Shown here piece by piece: positions 49,768 to 61,115 of a stretch of DNA of 64,000 bases; within the stretch, counting starts at the first letter, position 1, and every line of letters starts with the position of its first letter. Both the position numbers and the translations under genes were made by a program. The notes under the pieces are model-generated. The model worked only from the letters and a program-made list of their open reading frames with translations. It was not told where the DNA came from and did no database searches. This DNA is from Castanea sativa (lineage: Eukaryota; Streptophyta; Magnoliopsida; Fagales; Fagaceae), in NCBI RefSeq assembly GCF_040712315.1, contig NC_134018.1, positions 47,121,335 to 47,185,334 on the forward strand, given 5' to 3'.

Positions 49768-49985
49768 TATCCACACATAATAACAAATATTTTCCAAATT
49801 GTCCAAGCCTTTAAGGCCTGGACAGTACCAATCTAAAACACCTGTTACTAAAATATTTTCCATATTTTCCAAAACTCATCCACACATAATAACAAATATT
49901 TTCCAAATTGTCCAAGCCTTTAAGGCCTGGGCAGTACCAATCTGAAACACCTGTTACTAAAATATTTTTCATATTTTCCAAATTG
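49768..49985. repeat. 109-bp tandem duplication inside the hAT element
   Basis: CCACACATAATAACAAATAT then GTCCAAGCCTTTAAGGCCTG and CAGTACCAATCT recur with a period of about 109 bases (49771 and 49880), nearly identical. GCCTTTAAGGC is a small palindrome in each copy. Confidence 0.85.
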
Positions 49986-50551
49986 TTACCACCTTTTACT
50001 CATCAATCTATCAATCTGAAACACAGATCTACCAACCATTCTATACATCAACCAAATATCCAGAATCACACAGTAGCCAGCATTACTAAAAATACTCCAT
50101 ATCTTTATAATTCCATATATATATATATATATATATAAAGCCATTGAGGCAGCAGATAAGGCAGTAAACTACCAAAGCATTAGGCAATATTCCCAGCAGT
50201 ATATATAATTAGTTACAATTATGAAATACTATTAAATATTTCCAAAAAAAGCTTTCCTAAAGCAATAAAGAACTACTCTATTATCTATGGTTTACAAGTC
50301 CATAACTTATAAAAAGAAAAGCCTACACTGATGCTAAGTTTTCCTTTTTATAAGCAAGACAAGTTCATGCATAATTAGAAAAGCTACCAAAAAACTTCAA
50401 AATATATCCAAAAAAACTGTCTCCTTTACAAAATGCGACATTCCTTCCTCCTACAATACAATGGGGAAAAAAATATTTAGTTACAGAATAACCAAAAGGG
50501 AAGGATCATATGAACAAAAATTACAAGGGCAGAAACATACCCAATCTGTGA

Positions 50552-52864
50552 TCATTCATCAATACTAATGGTGGTATGAGTACCACCTTTGCTTGAGCAG
50601 GAATTAGAACTTGCTGCTGTTGTTGCTTGATTTAAAACTGGAAAAGAAAAAATTGAGACAATTGATTAAATTTTGCTCAAGTATACGACACATTTAATAA
50701 CACTTAATAGACTAGCAGTTTGGAAGTTGAACATATTACCTAATTCATGAAATTCATCCTCCAAGACCTCAACCTCGTCCTTTGACTTGCGAAAAGAAAT
50801 TGGGACATGGGCTTGCAGCCAGTTTTGAGCACAAACAAGATTTTGAACCATGAGAGGGGAGAGTGAACTTCTAAATGGATCAAGTATGTGCCCTTTGGTA
50901 CTAAATGATGATTCAGAAGCAACTGTAGAAACAGGTACAGCCAGCACATCCCTAGTCATTTTGGACAGCACTTGGTACCTATCTGAATTGGCTTTCCACC
51001 ACCCCAAAATCTCAAACTTCACATCCCTTCTACTCTCACAATTTTCAGCCAAATATCTTTCAATCTCATTGCTACACCCTACAGACTTCTCAGCCTCTAA
51101 AAACCGCTCATATCGTGAATTAACCATCGCATATGGATCACTACCACCAATTGTATCACCTTCCATGTGTGTCCTCTCATTCTCACTTGGTACGACCCCA
51201 TTTGGCGAATCAACCCTAGAGTAAACATCATACAACCTATCCATGGTCTTCCTCACTAAATCAACCATCTCATCAGCCACTGACTCCCCATAAATTTCAG
51301 AAAAAGAAAACTTCAAAAACCTCATTTTCTTCCTCGGATCAAGAACCACAGCCACATACAAAAGCTGATTAATTTTATCCCCTTTCCCCCAGTACTTTTC
51401 AAATTTAGCTTCCATTTTAGTTGCCATGTTTTTCAAGAGAAGATTTTCAGATTTAATTAAATGAGCAATATTCTCTTGAATCACAAACATCTCATCAAAG
51501 AAGGTATTTGAAGTAACATACAATGAACCGGAAAACTTTTTTGTTGCATTGTAAAAAAGTTTCAAGAAACCCACAAATGTCCTACAATTTTTAAAATCAA
51601 CCCCACAAGGAGCTCCCAAACCACCACTATTTTCCTTGTTCAAAAAGTATGAACAATAGCTATCATCCTCAAAGTCCATTCTTAGGAACACTTTCTCAAA
51701 TTTTTCAGCAATATCTAACATGAGATAGGTAGAGTTCCACCTAGTAGGTACATCAAGACTTAGTAAACACTTGGACTCAATACCTAATCTCTCCATAAAA
51801 CTCCTAAAAATTTGATTTCTATTTGGTGAGGACTTCACATACCTCACCGCTTCACGCACCCTAGCAATGGACGCATCAATTTCTTTCAAACCATCTCCCA
51901 CAATCAGATTTAGAATATGTGCACAACACCTCATGTGCAAGAACTCATGCTCTAAAACAGTCCCCTTCCAATCTTTAGTTACTGTTTGTAAAAATTTAAT
52001 GGTAGTGCCATTAGAGGAAGCATTATCCACTGTTAAGGTGAATATGCCATCAACACCCCACTCACGCAAACACATCTCAATCTTCCTACCTATAGTCTCC
52101 CCCCTATGGTCCTCCACTTGACAAAAATTCAGAATCCTCTTATGCAAGTTCCAATCATCATCAATAAAATGACATGTGAGGGACATATAATTCAGATTTT
52201 GAATACTAGTCCATGTGTCCGTAGTAAGTCACACCCTACGACCTTTCAAGGCTTCCCTTAGTTTCTCTCTCTCAACACCATAAATGCCAATCACATCCCT
52301 AGCTACAGTTTGACGAGATGGAATTTCACTAATTTGCAACTTAGGTTGTAAGGTTGTTGAATATTTTTGAAACCCATACCCTTCAACTAGCCTAAAAGGC
52401 AACTCATCTATTATAATCATTTCAGCAAATGCCTTCCTAGAAGCCTCAACAGTAAAGGCTGATGGTACAAGCTGAAACCCTTCCCCCTTGGGTTCAAATG
52501 CTAAGGTTTGTTGCCCTTTAAGTGAAACTCTATTAGGGTTCTTAACACATTTTGGTGTATGATTCAATAAATTAGTAGTACCATGTCCCTTACTATTAGC
52601 ACGATAAGTTTTTTTGCAATAAAGGCAAACAGCCTTAAATTGACCCTCACTAATCTTTATTTTTTCAAAATGATCCCAAGCAATAGACTTTTTCCTATTA
52701 CTACCACAATCAACAATTGCCTCACACACCTTGGTTTTATCCTTAGGTTTAGGTGGAAGTGCCTCAGCACTGGTTGGAGTGGCCACAGGTTCAGCTTGGA
52801 CAGTAGGATCAACTTGGGCAGCGGGTATTGTTTGGGAAGGGGGTGCATCACTAGAGGTTTCCAT
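50552..52864 (-). pseudogene. hAT transposase (BED zinc finger, RICESLEEPER/DAYSLEEPER type) with one in-frame stop
   Basis: The main exon runs 52864-50740 and a last exon 50637-50552 (stop TGA, 50554-50552); the junction GAATTAG|GTAATATG to TTTTCCAG|TTTTAAAT keeps frame. From the N-terminus: a Pro/Ala-rich lead, a BED finger (AWDHFEK, CLYCKKTY, LLNHTPKC at about residues 60-105), then the RNase H-like core with LTTDTWTSIQN and TLTVDNASSNG, RCCAHILNLIV, TRWNSTYLMLDIA, and the C-terminal dimerisation block (WWKANSDRYQVLSKMTRDVL, STVASESSFST, SSLSPLMVQNLVCAQNWL). Catalytic Asp, Asp and Glu positions are kept. Codon 212 is TGA (52231-52229), just before LTTDTW, splitting an otherwise open frame. 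No frameshift was found. The copy probably cannot make full transposase, or does so only by read-through. Confidence 0.9.
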
Positions 52865-53234
52865 AGCCTAAAGACATCAAATTTAAGCATTAGAAAACAA
52901 CCATAATAAACTATTCCTAAGAAAGATCATTGTAGTTGACCTCTTAAAAGGGCAAAGTCACATACACTACACCTTTGTAGAATAAGAAATATTATTATGC
53001 ATAAGTATTGTCTTCACAAGTATTGGTTTCATTTGACACTTAGTTTTCTGTATCAAGGTATATTACATAGCACTTCATGATTTCATTTTAAATTACATGC
53101 ATGTTTAAGAGTCAAAACAAAACTAAGCACTTATATAACTATAAGCATTTGAAAGAAATTGTCCTTGGCAAAAGTTTTTATATCCATAAACAATAAAGAT
53201 AAGATGGACAAGATGTAACTAAATATCGAAATAC

Positions 53235-53339
53235 CTATGAGCACCTTCAACACAATGACCGAGCAACCTCACTAAATTCTTATGCTGAACACGTCCAATT
53301 GCTTCAACTTCAACCTTAAACTCCTTCTCAGCTTGTCCT
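53235..53339 (-). pseudogene. Captured receptor-like kinase exon inside the hAT transposon
   Basis: The 105-base exon reads [20 protein letters not shown] then [16 protein letters not shown]. This is kinase subdomains III-IV (the alpha-C Glu of VEVEAIG and the HKNLVRLLG block) of plant transmembrane receptor-like kinases of the class that continues MLVYEYV. It is bordered by an AG acceptor (GCTTTAG, 53341-53340) and a GT donor (GTATTTC from 53234), which look like the parent gene's own exon limits. No neighbouring kinase exon was found within the element. It lies 370 bases upstream of the transposase ATG on the same strand. Splicing from its donor to the CTTTAG at 52869 would put the transposase ATG out of frame. 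Confidence 0.82.
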
Positions 53340-55339
53340 CTAAAGCAAAAAAAATTACCCCAATTAAGCTTTCTCTACCATAACCCCCACAACACAAAGC
53401 ACATGAAACACTTGTTCAACATATAATCCATACCTTCAACTCTCAAAGTTATAACAAATCAACAAACAATCAATTAGTTATAATAAGTTCCAATCAATAC
53501 AATGTTAAAAGTTGAAACTTTTTATTTATTTATAAATATAAATAGTGACAAATTAATTAGTGACAAATTAAAAAACGTGGCTCTAAATCAAATAGGCTCG
53601 GTTTATATGTCTCACTTTCCTAGTGCTTAATCTTTGATTACTGATCACTTCTCCAGTATTTTGAGGCTAGGTAGTGTAACTTCAACATACACATCAAGTT
53701 GGAAATCACTGTGCTAGCTTTGTTGGTGAAGATAGAAAGTAGCTGTAAAGAATCTTTTGTGCTGTATTTGAACCCTTCAACAATTAAATATTTTCCAACC
53801 AGACACAATTAGGATTTATCTCTGGTTTTAGTACTGTAATCTACATTGTCTAATTCCTTCATACTAGCTAAATCAGTATTGCCAAAAGCGTGTTGGCGCT
53901 GATCCATCTCTGTTTGATTCCAAAAATTACTTCGTAGTGTTGTTTAAGAAATTAGTTCACCTTTAATTGGTATGGTATGTTGGTGTGTGCTGCTAAATGC
54001 AAACCAGTTTTTCTCATTGTTTCAGCATGCTAAATGCTAATCAAATTTGGTGTTTTCTAGAGAGGGAAATGCTTATCTTTTTTAATAGTACTATAGTATA
54101 AAAAAAACTTTATCAATTGAACTAACTAGACTTTATTTTGTTGAGCTAACGGAACTTATTGTTTCACAAGCCCATAGCTTTGTCATTATCAATAACTTAT
54201 AGTCTAACGTGTAGGAAAACCATAATAAAATGTATGTGATGCTATCCCACCATCACCATAAGCTGTCTTAGGAATTAAAAACATTTAATGGATTAAAAAC
54301 ATTTAACCATGTAGGAAAACCATAAGCTGTGTTAGGAATTAAAAACATTTAATTAAAGAGTAGGTCCATGTAGCATAGGTAGTTGTCCCACCATCACCAT
54401 AGGATTTAATGGATGATAATGACTTTACTTGCAGATGAACGAAAGTCGTATTGAATGTGGTCTATCAACCTATTAAAAAACAAGATTGTAGCTTATCACT
54501 TTGGGGTGCTAGAGAATATGGGAAAGGCAGGTGTTTTAGAGGTTTAGTGAGAAATAGCGAGGTTCATGGATCAGAGGATTTTTCAAAGGCATTGGGTTCA
54601 TAAATTTTGTAGAGGGCTGAATTGGGGCCCTCAAAAATGATCTCAACTTAACTATTAGCCTGAGTATTCAAAAAATTCACCATACAACTAGATGTTAGAT
54701 GACTCCAATCAGTTGTGGACATACTGTCATACTCATTCCTCACTTCATATGCTAAGGGTGAGTTTGGTTATCTTTTTTATTTTGAACTTTTTGAAACCTC
54801 AAGGGATATGATGCAACGTGAAAACACACTTTTCATGTTTACTACAAGACTGAAAAGCACGAATATTTTTACTCCATCACATTCCTAGTAATTAAAAGGT
54901 TAAAATTTTATAACAAAGAAAAAAAAAACAAAGAGTGAGCCGAAAAATTAAGTTACTTTTCATATAATTCTAATTAAAACTCACAACCGGATTCATAACA
55001 TTTAGTTACTTTTCATATAATTCTTATTACAATATCAAAAAATAAATCATTTGAACAAAATGATAAACCCATATCACAGATTCACAAACATAAGATACAG
55101 AAAAAGAGGGATGAAAAGGGGAAAAAAATTACCTGATCTGAGACTAGGAAGCCGAGACAGAGAGGCTGAGAAGATGCATGGAGTGCAGAAACTATAAAAA
55201 TTTTGAACCTTTGATAGTTTGATGTAAAGGAAGGAGTAAAGGACTTGGTTTGTTTCAAAAAATAAAGACAAATTTTGAAATCAGTAGAGACTAGAAAGTA
55301 GAAAGAAAAAAGAACTCAAACTTGACCAATTTATAAAAG

Positions 55340-55700
55340 AGAGAGATGAGGGTTGAGCTTGAGACTTAAGAGAGAGTGAGCCGAGTATGGGTCTGATTTG
55401 GGTTTTGATTTGAACTTTGTGAAGTGTTAAGAGAGAGTAGCCGAGACTTGGGCATGGGGAAGTAGCCGAGACTTATGGGTCTAATGAGGGTTGAGCTTGA
55501 GACTTAAGAGAGAGTAGCCAAGACTTGGGCATGGGGAAGTGAATCAAGAGATTCATGATGTGAACATTGTGAAGTGTAGCCGAGAGAGGCCCGAGACTCC
55601 ACTTGAACTCTTGAAGTGTACTGTGTGTCTGTGTCTGTGACTCTATGTAGGCCGGTGTAGCCGAGACTGGACCATGGACCATGGACATGGTAGAGTCTTG
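55340..55700. repeat. Local duplications with GTAGCCGAGACTTGGG words, hAT 5' region
   Basis: ATGAGGGTTGAGCTTGAGAC then TTAAGAGAGAGT occurs at about 55347 and 55485. GTAGCCGAGACT or close forms occur about six times, and TTGGGCATGGGGAAGT twice. In this position, upstream of the transposase, the words could be promoter elements; no function is shown. Confidence 0.6.
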
Positions 55701-56105
55701 AAACCCTAAGAGTAGAGGCATGGGGAAGTGAAATTTTTTTTTGATTTGAAGTGCTGTGCTTGTGTAGCTGTTTGGCCGCTCCAAATCTTCAGTGATCAGA
55801 GTTTGAAGTTCAGCAGATTTTTTTTTTTGAGGCCATGACTCATCAGGGATTCAAGGACCAAGGAGATTGTGTGGTGGAACTTCTCTCAGACTCTCAGCTC
55901 TCTGCCTCTCTATGCGTGGAAAGTTGAAAGTTTGAAACAATGTTTGGTATTTTCAAAACCGTGGGAGCAAGTGGTTTTAGGAGCTTTACCACTTCAGCTT
56001 TTAGTCCCATCACCTGCCGTGTAGGTCACTGAAATAGTCTTTTTTGTTTAGTCCAATCAACCCACTTTCCCAGGCTTCAGACTTCACAGGTCTACTGCAT
56101 GTATA

Positions 56106-56143
<38 letters not shown>

Positions 56144-56334
56144 CACTTAACTATCGGTCGAGTCGGATTATGCGGGTATTTAACCCCTTAACCCGCCACC
56201 CGAACCGATTTTTCGGGTTTTATTAGAGGGGGACCCGAATCCGAACCACCATGGACTTCGGGTCCACCCGTTGGGCCTCAGGTCGGTCGGATTTGGACAG
56301 GTTGATCGGGTCTTTTACCCGCTGGACAGCCCTA

Positions 56335-56342
56335 ATCAACAT
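56335..56342. repeat. 8-bp target duplication, right (ATCAACAT)
   Basis: It is identical to 49195-49202 and directly follows the ...CAGCCCTA end of the hAT element. Confidence 0.93.
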
Positions 56343-56600
56343 CCATGGTTTATTAAAAAAAAAAAAATGAAATCACTTCCATAGCTTGGACCTGAATAGG
56401 TCCAAAGGAAACTAACCGTTCTGCAACAAACTCCACACGTGGCCGATTGGCAGGTCTAACTTTGAATTGTTCTCAAATTTCAAACTACTATGGAAGTGAT
56501 TACATGGTGCAAAACTATCATTTTTCTCAATTGGTTTACAATTCTCTTTTCCTTTCTTTTCTTTTTTTAATTTTTAATTTTTCTGAATCAGTTATAATCA
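56343..56600. repeat. Right arm of the split inverted-repeat element and a partial second copy
   Basis: 56343-56425 and 56452-56488 pair inversely with 49030-48930, with about 26 extra bases (near 56424-56451) in the right arm. After 56488, TATGGAAGTGATTACATGGT, GCAAAACTATC and TCTCAATTGGTTTACAA repeat the central part found at 49090-49140, so a second partial unit follows. Confidence 0.6.
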
Positions 56601-57301
56601 ACTTAGATGAGATTCAAGTCCAAAGATGTGGACACCATTCCGTATTTATTTTGCCAATATTATTTATTGCATAGCTTGGTGAACATGTATAAATCCTTCC
56701 TTTGAAACATACTGCTCAAAGGAATTTTTGTTTGAGAAGCCAAATTTCGGCACTAATATATTAATCAAGACAATCCCTCACACACACACACATATATATA
56801 CACATTTTTTTATTTGATAAGTTATATATATACACAAAAAAAGAGCTTAGTATTTTCAATCAAAATTATGTCTGATGACAATTTTTCACAAAATAAAATT
56901 CATTTTTTCCCATTTTCATAGTGAAATTATGAAAATGTTTCATTTTTTATACAAATTATTAGATTTTATACTAAGGTAAGTAATATTTTTTTTAATTGAA
57001 CTAATGAAATTTTCAAAAATATGAATAATTCAAAACTTGGAGTAATAAGTTATGCTCTAAATATATTTGAAACTATTTTACTCTAACCCTTTATGTGACA
57101 ACTAAAGAGACATTTTATGTGTAGTTTTAGTCACAATATTTTTTTTAATGAGTCAATAACTTGTTAATCGCCACATAATGGGTTGAAAAAAATAGATCCA
57201 AACATGTTTGGTGCCAAATTTTATAAAAAATTTAACAGATATAAGAGCACATTTTATAATAAAAAATAAAATTGTGAAAAATAAACTTATGTCTTTATAA
57301 C

Positions 57302-58097
57302 TGTAAGGACTTAATTTTGTGCCTAAGCCCAAAAGGAGAAGGATCTAGGCCCAAAGAGCCCAATACAATGAATTTGTAGAGAATGAGCTAGAAAACTAGG
57401 CTTTAACGAGTTAGATAGTGATTACAGTGAGCCCAAATGACAAGAAAACAAAAATAAACTGGTTTTGCCCAAAGAAAATTGTCCTCCGCACAGTCCGAGG
57501 AGACTGGTTCTTATATATATTTCTTCTTGAATTTTGGTTACAAGTCTAATTCTTGTTGCTACAATGTTTCTCTCTTTATTTTCAAAAGGATCCTCTATAA
57601 GGGGCTTCCTTCACCATTATATATCCTTCCTTTCTTCATCTCCACCATCCACATGTAGGTCAAGCTGTTGGCTTTAATCTTTGTCCCATCAGCACATTCC
57701 TAAAATCTTTAGGAGTAGCTGTAAGGCTGCTTACCACTGTTCAGGTATCATCTCCACATTAATGCGGTCAGAGGGTTAGTTGCAGAGCATTCAATGCGGT
57801 GGTAGCAGTTTTCCCTTAGATATTTCTTAGTTTCCCTCTGACCTATGTTTCCTTGATATTTATCCTTACCAGTAGAACCTTTCGAAGTGTTGCCCTTAAG
57901 GGTAGAACAATCTTTCTAACCTCTGCCTCACTGAGTCGAAGAGGTATTCCTTCTTGGACTACCTTCCCAAGCCTATGCAGTCATGATTTGTTCATGCCGC
58001 TTTGATTTTTACGTCTTTCCTATTGTCCATCTGTTCACGGCTACTAAGTGTCCTCAGACAAGGCCCGATATATGCTCTTGGACCTTTTATTCCCATG
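57302..58097. mobile_element. Possible solo LTR (about 796 bp)
   Basis: The segment starts TGTAAGGACTTAATTTTGTG and is flanked by ATAAC at 57297-57301 and 58098-58102. It is less AT-rich than its surroundings, with GGCCCA words near the start and a TATA-like TATATATC at about 57620. The right end reads ...TTCCCATG and not a clean CA, and no internal retrotransposon genes are present, so the limits are uncertain. Confidence 0.4.
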
Positions 58098-58542
58098 ATA
58101 ACTATTAGACCAAATATCTTTTTAAAAAAGCATTATTGGACTAATTCAAATATTCGGGAAGGCTAACTTTTATTTTTATAGGCTAAAATTTGAAAACATT
58201 AAGATAATTATATATATTGAAGAATTTTTCACAATTTTGGGGGCTCCGCCTCTCTTTTCTAGTACAAGTTATTCTAATTGATGATTTGATTATGTTGCAA
58301 TTGGAATGTTGACATTGTGCGATGAAAACAATGCAATAAAGGAAGAAGAGATTCACTATATATAAATAAATTGTAAAACTGTTTCATTTGATAGAAATTG
58401 CAACTAACATTGATTAAGAATGGGATTTTTTTTTTGGGGGCGCCGCGGGGGGGGGGGGAGGTGGTGCGTGAAATCTGAAAATGATTATTCTAGTGGTGGG
58501 ATGTTCAACTCATAATTATAATTACTGAGTCTATTTTCTTAT

Positions 58543-58930
58543 GAACAAAATTTAGTTACAAAATTGGTTGTAGCCTAAAACTACAACATTTTTATTGGAG
58601 GTGAATTTTGACAAATCTACTATTAGATTACATCTTTTTCTTATATCCTTCATGCTTGCAAAATTTTAAAAAATTAAAAATTAATAGCTATGTCATCAAT
58701 AAATTTTTTAAATTGCAAGTTTTTTTTTTAGTTTAAAATTATGTATAAAATATAAGTTTATAGATCATATAGTAAATAATATCCAATTGACACAAAATTT
58801 GACATGCGTATTAAGAGTGTAAAGAACATGCAATTTAACGGTTAGATTTTCAAAATATGTAGTAATGTTTATTTTATTGAGTAAGGTTGTAATCTCATGC
58901 TACAACCAATTTTGTAACTAAATTTTGTCA
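58543..58930. mobile_element. Mutator-like MITE (388 bp) with 10-bp flanking repeat
   Basis: ACAAAATTTAGTTACAAAAT followed by TGGTTGTAGC near the left end is repeated as a perfect 30-base inverse at the right end. Direct repeats ATTTTCTTAT flank it at 58533-58542 and 58931-58940. It is non-coding and has a worn sister copy at 862-1238. Confidence 0.82.
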
Positions 58931-59030
58931 TTTTCTTATATTTGTTGATTTCTATACTTGGAATATATATTTAACTTTTTTTTTTCTTATAAGCATGGTA
59001 ATTATGTTAAGTGTGACATGTATTCAAACA

Positions 59031-59660
59031 GATAACTTAGAAACCATGCTTATAACTTAAAGTAATTCACAAAATCTGACTTGTGAATGAGAAAAATAAT
59101 CCTATCAAATTTCAAGTGTTGTCCATTTTGTCCTTATTCATAATTTAGATGAGTTTTCACTTATCTCGAGTCTCAGGATGGATGATCATGAGACAGATCC
59201 AATGGCCATAAAATCACAGTTATAAAATAATGCCATTTGGATTTAGACAAGATAACTTAGAGACCATGCTTATAACTCAAAGAGATTCACAAAATTTGTA
59301 CATGTGAATGAGAAAAATGATCCTATCAAATTTCAAGTTTTGTCCATTTTGTCTGTTTCATAATTTAGAAGACTTGTTACTTATTTTGAGTCCTAGGATG
59401 GAAAAAAGTATTTTATATCAAATGATACCACGTATCAAAATTCTATAAATGAAAGATATGTGGGCAAAAATAACTACCCACTAACACATGTCTTTCATTT
59501 ATTAGTAAGTTAGTTATTTTTTGTTAACATATCTCACACTTACTAGATTTTGATACCGTTAACATATTATCATTTGATACTAAATACTTTCTCTTAAGAT
59601 GGGTGATCGTGAGACTGACCCAATGGCCATAAAATCATAGCTATAAAATAATGCCATTTG
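59031..59660. repeat. 220-bp tandem duplication, second copy interrupted by a MITE
   Basis: Copy 1 runs from 59031 to about 59249 and copy 2 from 59251 to about 59660. Both start GATAACTTAGARACCATGCT and end near ATAAAATAATGCCATTTG. Copy 2 holds an insertion at 59402-59593, absent from copy 1. Confidence 0.85.
59402..59593. mobile_element. Mutator-like MITE (192 bp) with sister empty site
   Basis: The left end AAAAAAGTATTTTATATCAA pairs with the right end (rc GAGAAAGTATTTAGTATCAA), and both continue with ATGATA and GTATCAAAAT. The flanks CTAGGATGG (59393-59401) and TTAAGATGG (59594-59602) match at 7 of 9 bases, a worn 9-bp duplication. Copy 1 of the tandem duplication (TCAGGATGG then ATGATCATGAG) shows the uninterrupted site. 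Confidence 0.8.
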
Positions 59661-61043
59661 AGCCCAAAATGTATAAGCCTTTTACCACCACTTCATCCTA
59701 GTTTTGGAGACAAAATTATTCAATCAGGAAGCTCATGCTGCCAGCTCCTTAGCCGAAGCAATTCTTAGTTCTTACTTCTTACCCAATCAAATTGGACTTG
59801 GATTTGGACTCAAGATCCAAACCAAACCAAATTAAACCCAAGAAGGGCAATTAGCCCAAACCCAAATTCAATTTCTCCAGGTATACTGTGAGAGATTTGG
59901 AAACTATTTGGCACGTGTTTTTAAACAATAATTTTTAATTTTTTAAAAATATATATAAATTAAAAAATATATAAAAATATATTATTTAAAAATTAAAAAT
60001 ATACATTTAAATAGACTACCAAACATGCCCGACCTCTCAAAAATCCGCCTAACGCGCAAAACACTTGGTCACTTTTTAGATTTCCTTTTACAAGGAAAAG
60101 CGCGTACGTTATCGGAGCACAACCTAGAATGGTGTTAAAAATAGTCAAAAAGATGTGGTGGTCGGTTTCACACTTGGAAGATTCGAAACGGCTATATTCG
60201 CGTTTATAGCGCGTGTATCATACGAGCTAGGATCAGGAAGCCGAAGTCATACCTTTTTAAATGATTCAGCAAAATTTACGACTGTTGCCAATTTGTACCA
60301 TTGACTGTATTGCCTTATCCAAGACTCCCCTACAGACCAGAATTTGGACTTGGAGACGTAAACATTAAACAACCACCATTTTTCGTTGATTCTCAATACA
60401 ATAAAAAGAAAAGTAAAAGATTAACAAATGATTTCAAATCCTATAGTGTTTGTTGGGGTACCATCCATAATTTTCAACAATAAGCTAGACAATGTCCCTT
60501 TAGATTGATTCAAATTGTTAGTGTCCTTTGTAACTAAATTAATGATTACAGTGTTGAAACCTTGGCATAATTTAAAAAAAATAAAATGATAAAAAAAAAA
60601 ATAGAGCAAAGTTCATTTGATCTTATTTTTTTCAAATGTCTGAATGCCCTGTTATCTAAATTTCCTACTATGAGCTGAGCATCTTATTGTGGGAGAAAAT
60701 GTATCATGCATCGGATGCATGTTTCTTTTCTCTCTCACATGGAAGTGAACCCCACATATGCAATCGGTATACTTTTTCTATTGTGGAGGTTAAAAAACAC
60801 CTAAAAATTCTCTTAAAAATATAAAATTGTTTGAGAATTGGATAGGATTGCACAAAAAAAAAAAAAAATACATGGTCCACAACAAAACTATTAGTTTTAA
60901 AGGTTAATTTTAGTAGGTAAAAAACAAACTTGATCCACAAAAATATTAGCATTAGCTTAACCAATTTAGGAAAAAAAACAAAAATTATCCAAAAACAACC
61001 GAATCACACTTGCAATTGTAATAAAATCCTCTCCTCCTCGCAC

Positions 61044-61050
61044 TATAAAT
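61044..61050 (+). promoter_or_regulatory. TATA box of the GH17 gene
   Basis: TATAAAT lies 66 bases before the start codon. Transcription would start near 61075, leaving a C/A-rich leader of about 40 bases. Confidence 0.7.
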
Positions 61051-61115
61051 ATACCACAATTCCCTTCTTTTTCACTCCTCTTTCGACACCCACAACAACA
61101 ACAAAGGCCACAACC

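Larger units (their letters stand above)
49203..56334 (-). mobile_element. Complete 7132-bp hAT transposon
   Basis: The ends TAGGGCTGTCCA (49203-49214) and TGGACAGCCCTA (56323-56334) are perfect 12-bp inverted repeats inside perfect 8-bp duplications ATCAACAT. CGGGTC/CGGGTT words cluster within 160 bases of both ends, as expected for subterminal transposase sites. The minus strand carries the transposase (50552-52864) with one stop. Upstream of it lies 3.4 kb with a captured kinase exon and local duplications. The perfect duplication suggests a fairly recent insertion. The nearest relative in the window is 42793-43368. Confidence 0.92.

Noticed and set aside
51867..52121. Plus-strand 84-codon frame
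   Set aside because: Antisense shadow of the hAT transposase core.
52583..52906. Plus-strand 107-codon open frame over the transposase N-terminus
   Set aside because: It is antisense to the BED finger exon and has no family features.
57302..58097. Definite solo LTR
   Set aside because: Only listed as possible: the right end is not TG...CA and no matching LTR is in the window.
58433..58461. G-rich run next to a T run as a quadruplex-forming regulatory site
   Set aside because: It is a single G run with no set of four G tracts near a promoter; it could also be a sequencing artefact.
60930..61115. Upstream extension of the GH17 frame (62 codons before the chosen Met)
   Set aside because: It would span the TATA box and leader and would bury the signal peptide.
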